This document shows positions 1-6,432 of a stretch of DNA of 13,228 nucleotides, piece by piece. A program made the position numbers and the translations under genes. The notes below the pieces were generated by a model. It was given only the letters and a program-made list of their open reading frames with translations. It was not told the origin of the DNA and ran no database searches. Where the stretch lies: contig JAACDT010000299.1 of NCBI GenBank assembly GCA_009936885.1, forward strand, positions 1-13,228, in the 5' to 3' direction. The stretch comes from Alphaproteobacteria bacterium. Lineage in GTDB: Bacteria; Pseudomonadota; Alphaproteobacteria; Puniceispirillales; Puniceispirillaceae. Numbering within the stretch: position 1 is the stretch's first letter; every line of letters begins with the position of its first letter.

Positions 1-1
1 A

Positions 2-565
2 ATGATCGTTAACACTTTGAAATGGTTTTATGTAATTAGTACCAGCTTAGTTTTAGGAACAGCATCTATGGCATATGCAAACACAGCATATATGTTTGAG
101 TTTAACTCAATTGATGGCGGAAAAATATCTTTATCTGAATATAAAGGTAATGTGATTTTGGTTGTTAATACAGCATCTGAATGCGGTTTTACGCCTCAAT
201 ATACAGGTCTACAAGCATTATGGGATGAGTTTAAGGAGGACGGACTTGTTGTGCTCGGTATCCCTAGCGATGATTTTGGCGGACAGGAGCCAGGGACTGA
301 CAGACAGATTAAAAACTTCTGTGAGGTAAATTTTAATATTGATTTTCCCATGACAGAAAAAACGACTATTAAAGGGCCTGATGCACATCCTTTTTATCAT
401 TGGGTTAGTGACGAGCTGGGCTGGTTGGCAGGTCCTAAATGGAATTTTCATAAATATCTCATCGCGCGAAATGGGACATTACATGAATCGTTCTCATCAA
501 TGGTCGGCCCAACATCCACGAATTTACGAGAACAAATAACAATACTGCTTGCTCAGTCTGGATAG
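2..565 (+). CDS. Exported glutathione peroxidase-family thiol peroxidase
   Basis: Reduces hydrogen peroxide or organic hydroperoxides with a catalytic cysteine. Seen: the family motif around Cys61 (NTASECGFTPQY), then FGGQEPG with Gln95, and KWNFHKY with Trp147 and Asn148, which together make the Cys/Gln/Trp/Asn catalytic tetrad. A second cysteine, Cys107 (NFCEVNF), lies 46 residues after Cys61, the same spacing as the peroxidatic and resolving cysteines of yeast Gpx3. The enzyme is therefore probably thioredoxin-dependent rather than truly glutathione-dependent (inference). Residues 1-26 look like a Sec signal peptide (Lys7, hydrophobic core, AYA cleavage site), so it should act in the periplasm. 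The catalytic residue is Cys, not selenocysteine. The ATG lies at the window edge, so its ribosome binding site and any earlier start cannot be seen. It converges on the aotO-like gene, with only 6 bases between stop codons. Confidence 0.9.
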   Translation: MIVNTLKWFYVISTSLVLGTASMAYANTAYMFEFNSIDGGKISLSEYKGNVILVVNTASECGFTPQYTGLQALWDEFKEDGLVVLGIPSDDFGGQEPGTDRQIKNFCEVNFNIDFPMTEKTTIKGPDAHPFYHWVSDELGWLAGPKWNFHKYLIARNGTLHESFSSMVGPTSTNLREQITILLAQSG

Positions 566-571
566 AAACAT

Positions 572-1753
572 TCATGCCTCTAATAACACGCCCTTCCGAT
601 TGCTAAGGGGTTTACTGCCAGCAATTTTAGCGAGCGGCGCACCCTTCCAGATATATTTTTGAAGCATCATAGAAAAAACAATGCCGCTCGTTCCTGCATA
701 GACGGGAATTTTTTTGCGAAACGCATCTGGCCCATCTAACAAAAGGATGCTGGCTATTAATTGTCCTTCGTCAACCATCTGGCCAAGCTTCACATGATAA
801 CACACTAATCCGCTAAACGCTGCCTTGATAATCTCGGTTGCATTATATGGCAATGCTGGCGGCATAATGGGCGCCACTTTATCCATTTTTGAATTTATAA
901 AGCCACGCGTTATAAAAAATCCCATTAAATTTTCGGCATCTAGTTTATTTAATGTTTCTTCAACATCAATTAATCCGCGATATTCAAGCGTTGCAGATAG
1001 AACAGGAGGCGGAACAGGCTTATCTGGACACAGACGCTGAAGATCTATCCATAATCTTGGCCATACTTCATCAAAAGAACCCCCGCCAGAATTTTCTGCT
1101 GTTAATGTTACGCGTGAGCCCATCCAGTTTGCTAAATCCTGATATTCAGACATTAATTGGGGAACAATATAAATATGGTTTATCGCATCCACATCGCAAT
1201 GCAAATCCAGAACAACATCACATTCAATCGCTATTTTTGTGATTTCAAGCCTCAGTTTTTCTAGGGCAGTTATAGCGGTCTGACTGGCTATCCATCTGTG
1301 GACTGATGACAAAATTTTATCTTTATTTTCGTGCTCATTTTCAGATAATTTACCCAATATATCAGGCTCATTATTTAAAATACACTCTGCAAGGTCTGGC
1401 CAATTACGGTTAAAATTTAATCCCGTTGAAAAATCAAATCTACCACTATGATGGTGATTATAAATTTGGGCCATCCCAATAGGGTTTACCATAGGAAATA
1501 CGATAAATTCGGCATTAAGCTCGCCCGACTTATCTGTCTGCTCTAACAAATCTAAAAGATAATGCAGAATAAGCGTGCCTGGTTGCTCATCTGCATGCAG
1601 TCCTGCCTGCAGAAAAATCTTTGGGTATGTGCCCTTTCTATCTGGAATAAAGTGATAATAAGACACGTTATAAGCAGCGCCAGCTGTATCTGCTGATAAT
1701 GGGATTGTGATATGTTGAGTACTTATTGCTGCCTCCACACCTAAGTGTAACAA
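572..1753 (-). CDS. aotO: AotO-like succinylglutamate desuccinylase/aspartoacylase family zinc hydrolase
   Basis: An M14-type zinc hydrolase of the family that removes acyl groups from N-acyl amino acids; the true substrate is unknown. Seen: zinc ligands His53 and Glu56 in GLHADEQPG, third ligand His185 in VVLDLHCD, an N-R-N substrate-carboxylate motif at 115-117, and the likely general base Glu257 in TLEYRG. The last ~80 residues form a lipoyl-like beta domain (FSGLVCYHVKLGQMVDEGQ) typical of the longer AotO/DoeB-type members. It is the last gene of the ABC operon, 9 bases after the permease M stop. Start chosen: a TTG at 1753, with AAGG lying inside the end of the permease gene about 12 bases upstream; a GTG five codons later is the alternative. 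In Pseudomonas aeruginosa the arginine/ornithine uptake operon aotJQMOP carries a homologue of unresolved function, hence the symbol. An N-acetyl-diaminobutyrate deacetylase (DoeB) role is possible but no other ectoine genes are visible. Confidence 0.82.
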   Translation of the reverse strand: MLHLGVEAAISTQHITIPLSADTAGAAYNVSYYHFIPDRKGTYPKIFLQAGLHADEQPGTLILHYLLDLLEQTDKSGELNAEFIVFPMVNPIGMAQIYNHHHSGRFDFSTGLNFNRNWPDLAECILNNEPDILGKLSENEHENKDKILSSVHRWIASQTAITALEKLRLEITKIAIECDVVLDLHCDVDAINHIYIVPQLMSEYQDLANWMGSRVTLTAENSGGGSFDEVWPRLWIDLQRLCPDKPVPPPVLSATLEYRGLIDVEETLNKLDAENLMGFFITRGFINSKMDKVAPIMPPALPYNATEIIKAAFSGLVCYHVKLGQMVDEGQLIASILLLDGPDAFRKKIPVYAGTSGIVFSMMLQKYIWKGAPLAKIAGSKPLSNRKGVLLEA

Positions 1754-1762
1754 GAATAGCTG

Positions 1763-2605
1763 TTACCTTAATAAATTAATAGATAGTTTTAATTTAGGCC
1801 GTTGCTGTATATCAAGATGCCTGTTTAAATACCGGTTTGCAGCACCAAATACGACAATAATAATGAGTGTTACGGATATAAAATAAACTGCAACAATCGG
1901 GTATGGCAGAAACGGATTAAATGTTTTATCAGCAAAATAGCTGGCATAATATAACGCATCCCCAGATTGTCGCCATGCAGGAAAGCCAGAGAAGAAAATC
2001 AGCGCCGTGGCATGGAACAGAAAAATAGCCTCATTAGTATAAGAAGGCCAAGCAAGCCGAAGCATAGAAGGCCAGATAATACGCCAGAATTTATTCCACC
2101 CAGTTATTCCATATGCTTCTGCTGCCTCTAATTCAGTCGAAGGGATAGAGCGTATCGCGCCATAAAATATTTCGGCTGAATACGCGGCTGTATTGCAAAA
2201 CAAAACTATTAACCCGCCAAGCCAGGCTCTTGTCAGCCACCGCGTTTCCGCTGAAAGAGTTATAAATCCTAAATCAATCGTAACACCAAGTTTGGGAAGT
2301 AGGACAAATAACTCATATGCAAAGAAAAACTGAATAAATAAAGGCGAGCCTCTAAACAGAAAAATAAAGCTAATTGCTGGTATTCGGCAAATGGCGGAAC
2401 GGTTATTTTTGCCAATCGCAAGAATGATAGCAAACCAGAAACCAAAGAAAACAGCTATTACTCCGAAATAGATATTCCAAATAAGGCCAGAGCCAATTAA
2501 TACAGCTTGCTCGCATATCGTGATATCCGTTTTTGGCAGAATACGCTCTCCTATTCCCAGAGAGCGAAGAGCGTAATCCTGTATGGTGGTCCAACAGCTG
2601 CTCAT
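1763..2605 (-). CDS. aotM: Basic amino-acid ABC transporter permease, HisM/AotM type
   Basis: Inner-membrane permease subunit that pairs with the upstream permease and docks on the ATPase. Seen: strong resemblance to HisM, including FRGSPLFIQ (84-92), NTAAYSAEIFYGAIRSIP (138-155) and the cytoplasmic EAA coupling loop at 160-179 (EAAEAYG, then IIWP). It has about five hydrophobic segments. At 280 residues it is about 40 longer than E. coli HisM; the extra length is an N-terminal extension of about 25-30 residues and a longer loop around residues 105-128. Its ATG overlaps the stop of the upstream permease gene (ATGA, 2602-2605), which indicates translational coupling and equal production of the two subunits. 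Assignment to M rather than Q rests on the match to HisM around the EAA loop and on gene order. Confidence 0.88.
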   Translation of the reverse strand: MSSCWTTIQDYALRSLGIGERILPKTDITICEQAVLIGSGLIWNIYFGVIAVFFGFWFAIILAIGKNNRSAICRIPAISFIFLFRGSPLFIQFFFAYELFVLLPKLGVTIDLGFITLSAETRWLTRAWLGGLIVLFCNTAAYSAEIFYGAIRSIPSTELEAAEAYGITGWNKFWRIIWPSMLRLAWPSYTNEAIFLFHATALIFFSGFPAWRQSGDALYYASYFADKTFNPFLPYPIVAVYFISVTLIIIVVFGAANRYLNRHLDIQQRPKLKLSINLLR

Positions 2606-3483
2606 CCAGAATATCCTTGCAACTCTTTACCTGCCATTGTTGCTTGACCATGGCTTAGTTTAAGCTGCAACTTGGCAAGAACTTTTCCACTCACCCAAGT
2701 CATCATTAAATAAAAAATCAGTAGACCAGCAAAATAATATACCCGCCAATCAGGATGGGGATAGGCATAGAGTGATGTTTTAGATCCACCCAATTCACGC
2801 GCCCAATATACGATATCTTCTACTCCTAGCAGAAATAATAAGGGGGTTGCCTTGATCAATATCATCCATAAGTTTGATAGACCTGGGATGGCATATACCC
2901 ACATCTGCGGAACTAAAATTCTCCAGAAAACTTGCTTTTTACTAAATCCATACGCGGCAGCTGTTTCGGTTTGCGCCCTTGGAACGGCTTTCATAGCTCC
3001 ACTCAATACGTTTCCAGCAAAGGCTCCAAAAACAATAGCAAATGCAATAAGGGCTAGTATAAATGCATATAGCTGATGCACCCATAAATCAGAGGTAGAC
3101 AAAGGAAGCTTTGCTGCTTTGCAAACAATAAAATCTGTTCCCCTCCATACTGGCTCCAAGACATGCGAGCAAATGATTTTATGGCGAATAAATTCAAATA
3201 ATTGATCAAGCGCTAACGGCACAAACAGGAAAAAAACAACATCAGGGACACCCCTCACCATATTGATATATCCTTGGGCAATTAGTCTAACAGGCCAGAT
3301 TGAAGAGCGAACGCCAGAGGTAGCAACAAAACCAAATAACAGAGATAAAGGAGCCGCACATAAAAGAAGAACTGATACAACAATAAAAGAACCATAAAAC
3401 GCAAAATGCTTTGCTGTGGTCAAATAGCACATAAGCCAAATAGTGCCTTCAAGCGAAGATGGATCAGCACAAGCATCAAACAT
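2602..3483 (-). CDS. aotQ: Basic amino-acid ABC transporter permease, HisQ/AotQ type
   Basis: Inner-membrane permease partner of the M subunit. Seen: a first hydrophobic segment at about 28-52, the family motif YINMVRGVPDVVFFLF (72-87), FGAFAGNVLSGAMKAVP (152-168), and the EAA loop at 173-192 (ETAAAYGF ... ILVP), with Thr in place of the first Ala. At 293 residues it is clearly longer than E. coli HisQ (about 228). The surplus is an N-terminal extension, an insert of roughly 25 residues between about 98 and 134 (a likely periplasmic loop with two Cys), and a longer C-terminal tail. The ATG at 3483 has a good ribosome binding site (AAAGGG, 6 bases upstream). It follows the binding-protein gene across a 126-base gap that holds a stem-loop, so its expression is probably lower than that of the binding protein (inference). 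Confidence 0.88.
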   Translation of the reverse strand: MFDACADPSSLEGTIWLMCYLTTAKHFAFYGSFIVVSVLLLCAAPLSLLFGFVATSGVRSSIWPVRLIAQGYINMVRGVPDVVFFLFVPLALDQLFEFIRHKIICSHVLEPVWRGTDFIVCKAAKLPLSTSDLWVHQLYAFILALIAFAIVFGAFAGNVLSGAMKAVPRAQTETAAAYGFSKKQVFWRILVPQMWVYAIPGLSNLWMILIKATPLLFLLGVEDIVYWARELGGSKTSLYAYPHPDWRVYYFAGLLIFYLMMTWVSGKVLAKLQLKLSHGQATMAGKELQGYSG

Positions 3484-3609
3484 AAATAACCCTTTTATGG
3501 GGGCAAAAAAGCAGCGGCGTTAATTAAAGTAAGGAGCGTTAATAAAAATCAGATGCGGGGTAAAATTAAGCAACTCCCCCCGCATCTTCTAAAAATATTT
3601 TAAAACAAC
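3484..3609 (-). other. Binding-protein/permease intergenic spacer
   Basis: A 126-base non-coding gap inside an otherwise tight operon. Reading in the direction of transcription it holds a GC-rich hairpin with a T-run (annotated separately), then an 8-base direct repeat (GCGTTAAT on the plus strand at 3517-3524 and 3536-3543), then the Shine-Dalgarno AAAGGG of the permease Q gene. A CCCC tract just upstream could pair with the GGG of that ribosome binding site (CCC-ATAAAA-GGG), a stem of only about 3 base pairs, so any effect on translation is speculative. Confidence 0.6.
3541..3590 (-). terminator. Intra-operonic stem-loop, likely partial terminator/mRNA stabiliser
   Basis: On the minus strand a perfect 10-bp stem (AGATGCGGGG at 3587-3578 pairing with CCCCGCATCT at 3560-3551) encloses a 17-base loop and is followed by GATTTTTATT. 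This is the form of a Rho-independent terminator. It begins about 22 bases after the binding-protein stop codon and is followed by permease genes that need the same promoter, so partial read-through is expected. Similar elements between binding-protein and permease genes (for example malE-malF and hisJ-hisQ) are known to protect the upstream mRNA or lower downstream expression. The hairpin is seen directly; the function is inferred from position. Confidence 0.75.
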
Positions 3610-4329
3610 CTAGAAAAGCTCACCAATTTCCCATTGTTTGATAAGGTTATTAAGGGTTCCATCTGCTTTCATTGAATTAATTGCAGCATTGAACTTGTCT
3701 TTTAGATCTGAGTCAGATTTACGAATACCCATTCCAACTCCGCCGCCAATAAGGACGCTATCTCCAACAAAACTTAGCTCACCGCCAGATTCGTTTACAA
3801 TCGGATCCAAGAAAGCTTTATCTGCAATAACAGCATCTGCCTCGCCGTTTCTCACCGCTGCAATTGTCTCATCTGGGGTTGCAAACTCTACCAATGTAGC
3901 GCCTGATTCAACAACAAAGCTTGCCTGAATGGTGCCCGTCTGAGCTGCTATCACGCCAGAATTAAAATCAACAGATGCGCCAGATAAGGCAACATATTTA
4001 GAGGGATCTGGCTGAGTGTAGTTTGTTGTAAAATCTATTTCCTTCATACGCTCTTCGGTTATCGACATACCTGCTATAATGGTGTCGTAATTTCCTGCCT
4101 TCAAGTTTGGAATGATTGAATCCCAGTCATTCTTTACCCATGTGCAATTAAGACTTGCTCTTTTACATAGCTCGTTTCCAAGATCTATTTCAAATCCGAT
4201 AAATTGACCATTATCGTCAATACCATTATAGGGCATATAAGCACCCTCAGTGCCCATACGCACAGTGTCTGAATAGGCTGAGCTAAGAGCAAAACCAGTA
4301 AGAACAGCTGCTAATAAAATTTTCTTCAT
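3610..4329 (-). CDS. aotJ: Periplasmic basic amino-acid-binding protein, HisJ/AotJ/LAO type
   Basis: Solute receptor that delivers substrate to the Q/M permease. Seen: signal peptide at 1-20 (MKKILLAAVL..., cleavage probably AYS/D), then the cluster B/3 binding-protein fold. Two cysteines, Cys55 and Cys62, have the same 7-residue spacing as the HisJ disulfide, and Arg94 in SITEER sits 32 residues after the second cysteine, exactly as HisJ Arg77, which binds the ligand carboxylate. TGT at 131-133 and Asp170 in VIADK match the other ligand contacts. This supports a lysine/arginine/ornithine/histidine-type ligand but cannot tell which. Start chosen: ATG at 4329 (239 residues), because GAGGAG lies 7 bases before it; a TTG at 4344 in the same frame would put the ribosome binding site inside the coding region. 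The gene starts 38 bases after the ATPase stop. Confidence 0.9.
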   Translation of the reverse strand: MKKILLAAVLTGFALSSAYSDTVRMGTEGAYMPYNGIDDNGQFIGFEIDLGNELCKRASLNCTWVKNDWDSIIPNLKAGNYDTIIAGMSITEERMKEIDFTTNYTQPDPSKYVALSGASVDFNSGVIAAQTGTIQASFVVESGATLVEFATPDETIAAVRNGEADAVIADKAFLDPIVNESGGELSFVGDSVLIGGGVGMGIRKSDSDLKDKFNAAINSMKADGTLNNLIKQWEIGELF

Positions 4330-4336
4330 GATGTAT

Positions 4337-4342
4337 CTCCTC
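4337..4342 (-). promoter_or_regulatory. Strong ribosome binding site of the binding-protein gene
   Basis: GAGGAG on the minus strand, 7 bases before the ATG at 4329. It is the best Shine-Dalgarno match in the operon, fits the need for much binding protein, and rules out the longer TTG start at 4344. Confidence 0.7.
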
Positions 4343-4367
4343 AATTAACGATTAAGTGCATTTCCAA

Positions 4368-5150
4368 TTAATTAGCAGCCGCACTTAAAAACTGCTTAAG
4401 CCGTGTAGATTTAGGCTTCTCAAATAAAATATCTGGAGCGCCCTCCTCTTCAACGATTCCCTGATGCAAAAACAACACCTGATCAGATAAATCACGCGCT
4501 AATTGCATATCATGTGTCACTAAAAGCATGGTACGACCTTCAGATGCAAGATCTTTTATTACTTTCACAACTTCTTGTTCAAGCTCTGGGTCAAGCGCAG
4601 ATGTAGGCTCATCAAACAACAAAGCATCAGGCTCCATTGCAAGTGCCCTTGCGATCGCTGCTCTTTGCTGTTGCCCGCCTGATAGCTGTGCTGGCCATGC
4701 ATTTGCTTTATCTGCAATACCTACCTTGTCAAGAAGAGTATAAGCAACCTCTCGCATCCTCTGCCTATCTTTTCCAAGCACCGTAACAGGCGCCTCTATT
4801 ACATTATCCAATATAGATAAATGAGACCATAAGTTAAATGATTGAAAGACCATGGATAAATTAGTTCTGAATTTAATAATCTGGTTTTTATCAGATAGCT
4901 GCCTATGGTCTGTTTTATCAGTCCAAGATACCGCCTCTCCTTTGAAAACAATATCGCCGCCTTGCGGGATCTCTAGCAAATTACAGCATCTCAACAAGGT
5001 TGATTTTCCAGAACCTGAAGAGCCTATAAAGCTAATAACAGACCCGGCCAGAGCTGAAAAACTTACATCTTTGAGAACAGCAAGTTCACCATAACTTTTT
5101 CTTAAGTTCCGAACTTCTAATATCGGACTGTTTTCAATCACATCCACCAT
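4368..5150 (-). CDS. aotP: Basic amino-acid ABC transporter ATP-binding protein, HisP/AotP type
   Basis: Cytoplasmic ATPase that drives import through the Q/M permease. Seen: Walker A GSSGSGKST (43-51), Q-loop Gln103 in MVFQSFNLW, signature LSGGQ (156-160) followed by QQR, Walker B LLFDE (177-181), D-loop SALD (184-187) and switch His213 (VTHD). The FNLW and SHLSILDN segments after the Q-loop are typical of the HisP/GlnQ polar amino-acid group, and 260 residues is the usual length. All catalytic residues are present. It is the first gene of the operon; in Pseudomonas aotJQMOP and enteric hisJQMP the ATPase gene is last or near last, so the order here is rearranged. The ATG at 5150 has only a weak ribosome binding site (GGA about 7 bases upstream). 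Confidence 0.92.
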   Translation of the reverse strand: MVDVIENSPILEVRNLRKSYGELAVLKDVSFSALAGSVISFIGSSGSGKSTLLRCCNLLEIPQGGDIVFKGEAVSWTDKTDHRQLSDKNQIIKFRTNLSMVFQSFNLWSHLSILDNVIEAPVTVLGKDRQRMREVAYTLLDKVGIADKANAWPAQLSGGQQQRAAIARALAMEPDALLFDEPTSALDPELEQEVVKVIKDLASEGRTMLLVTHDMQLARDLSDQVLFLHQGIVEEEGAPDILFEKPKSTRLKQFLSAAAN

Positions 5151-5209
5151 TAAATATCCAAATGTTACTTATCTAGAAAAATATTAAAGTGTCATATAAT
5201 ACGCTCTAT

Positions 5210-5224
5210 TCAGACTACGTCTGA
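5210..5224. promoter_or_regulatory. 15-bp palindrome, candidate operator of the amino-acid transporter operon
   Basis: TCAGAC-TAC-GTCTGA: a perfect 6-bp inverted repeat around a 3-base centre, 60 bases upstream of the ATPase start codon and just downstream of the candidate promoter. The position and symmetry suit a dimeric repressor binding in the early transcribed region. It does not resemble the enteric ArgR box. The symmetry is seen; operator function is inference. Confidence 0.4.
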
Positions 5225-5250
5225 TTTTACTACCATACCGCCTTATTATA

Positions 5251-5279
5251 ATTATATAAAGAGACCATCCAGAGTTCAC
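5251..5279 (-). promoter_or_regulatory. Candidate sigma70 promoter of the aot-like operon
   Basis: Minus strand: GTGAAC (5279-5274, 3 of 6 matches to the -35 consensus), a 17-base spacer, and a perfect TATAAT (5256-5251). A second TATAAT follows immediately at 5250-5245. Transcription would start near 5240, giving a leader of about 90 bases that contains the palindrome at 5210-5224. The surrounding DNA is AT-rich, so chance -10 matches are a real risk. Confidence 0.4.
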
Positions 5280-5347
5280 CCAGAAATAACCAGATCGATT
5301 AATCAGATGTTTTGTTATTCAATTCCACATCAATACTACAGTGATAC

Positions 5348-5377
5348 TTGCAGGAAAAACGGTTAAAATGTTATATC
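5348..5377 (+). promoter_or_regulatory. Weak candidate promoter for trhO
   Basis: Plus strand: TTGCAG at 5348-5353, an 18-base spacer and TATATC at 5372-5377, about 45 bases before the chosen trhO start. Both boxes are imperfect and the region is AT-rich. The rest of the 5151-5423 gap shows nothing else beyond the palindrome and promoter annotated for the opposite strand. Confidence 0.22.
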
Positions 5378-5423
5378 CATATTTCATATTTAAATATATA
5401 CTAGATTGAATTTGAGCTGCAAG

Positions 5424-6413
5424 ATGGCCGATTTTTCTGCAATGACAGAACAAACACATAAAAAAGATTCTAAAACACAGCAAAATCAACCCTATTTGAT
5501 TGTTGCTCTATATCATATTGTAAGCTTAGATAGCATTGAGGATTGGCAGCAAAGTTTCAAACATATCTGTGCTGAAAATAATCTGTTTGGCACAATTCTG
5601 ATTGCCCCTGAGGGAATAAATGGAACTATTGCAGGGAGTCACCAGAACATAGAAAATTTTGTTTCTTGGCTGTATGAGCATCCAGAATTCGAGCAAACCC
5701 AAATAAAATATTCTGAAGAGCATAGCTGCCCATTTCACCGCATGAAAGTAAGACTAAAACGTGAAATTGTAACCATGGGTGAGCCTGATATTAATCCATC
5801 AGAAACAAAGGGTATTTATGTAAAACCACAAGATTGGAATGAATTAATATCATCCCCAGATGTACTGGTTGTTGATACTCGCAATGATTACGAAGTTGCA
5901 ATTGGCAAATTTTCAGAAGCGGTGGATCCCAACACCACATCATTTCGCGAATTTCCAAAATGGGCAGATGAGTTTGCATCAACGCAAAAAAACACAAAAC
6001 TAACTAAAATTGCGATGTATTGTACTGGCGGAATCAGATGTGAGAAATCAACGGCCTATATGAGAAAAATAGGGTTTGAAGAGGTGTATCATCTACAAGG
6101 TGGTATTTTAAAATATTTGGAAGAAGTGCCTGCTGAGCATTCCTTATGGCAAGGGGAATGCTTTGTATTTGATAACCGAGTAAGTGTTGATCATGAGCTA
6201 CAAAAAGGGAATTACGCATTATGCCATGCCTGTAGGCATCCCCTATCAGAAGCTGAATTGCAATCAAACAGCTATCAAGCTGGCATTACCTGTCCCTATT
6301 GCATTACCAAAACGACAAATGAACAAAGAGTCCGTTTTGCAGAAAGACAAAAACAAATAAAATTAGCCCGCAAAAGAGGTAAGAAACATATTGGTGCATC
6401 TATAAAAAGGTAA
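5424..6413 (+). CDS. trhO: tRNA uridine(34) hydroxylase (rhodanese-domain, YceA family)
   Basis: Cytoplasmic enzyme that makes 5-hydroxyuridine at the wobble position 34 of tRNAs, the oxygen-dependent first step toward cmo5U/mo5U modification. Seen, numbered from the ATG at 5424: a short polar N-terminal tail, an acylphosphatase-like domain (about 24-115, with TILIAPEGINGTIAG), and a rhodanese domain (about 125-235) with VVDTRNDYEVAIGKF and the active-site loop CTGGIRCEKS (Cys200, Cys206). A C-terminal four-cysteine module (Cys267, Cys270, Cys290, Cys293) precedes a basic tail. This architecture is diagnostic of TrhO. Start: a TTG at 5406 is in frame, but ATG 5424 is preferred because GAG lies 8 bases upstream; ATG 5442 is a further alternative. 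The N-terminus is about 20 residues longer than in E. coli YceA-like proteins. The gene diverges from the ABC operon and converges on rpe. Confidence 0.92.
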   Translation: MADFSAMTEQTHKKDSKTQQNQPYLIVALYHIVSLDSIEDWQQSFKHICAENNLFGTILIAPEGINGTIAGSHQNIENFVSWLYEHPEFEQTQIKYSEEHSCPFHRMKVRLKREIVTMGEPDINPSETKGIYVKPQDWNELISSPDVLVVDTRNDYEVAIGKFSEAVDPNTTSFREFPKWADEFASTQKNTKLTKIAMYCTGGIRCEKSTAYMRKIGFEEVYHLQGGILKYLEEVPAEHSLWQGECFVFDNRVSVDHELQKGNYALCHACRHPLSEAELQSNSYQAGITCPYCITKTTNEQRVRFAERQKQIKLARKRGKKHIGASIKR

Positions 6414-6430
6414 AAACCTAGTATTTTTTT
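6408..6430 (+). terminator. Weak hairpin and T-run between convergent trhO and rpe
   Basis: AGGT-AAAA-ACCT (6408-6419) spans the trhO stop codon and is followed by seven T at 6424-6430. The stem is only 4 bp, so this would be a poor intrinsic terminator for trhO; it is listed because nothing better lies in the 19-base gap. Confidence 0.25.
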
Positions 6431-6432
6431 AT

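Noticed and set aside
825..1242. Open frames on the plus strand opposite the hydrolase gene
   Set aside because: They lie wholly antisense to a gene with a complete set of catalytic motifs, overlap each other, and encode low-complexity sequence with no family resemblance.
3517..3543. 8-base direct repeat GCGTTAAT in the operon gap as a regulator site
   Set aside because: It lies downstream of the hairpin inside the operon with no promoter beside it; two short copies are weak evidence.
5297..5304. GATTAATC palindrome in the divergent region
   Set aside because: An 8-base AT-rich palindrome is expected by chance in DNA of this composition; it has no special position.
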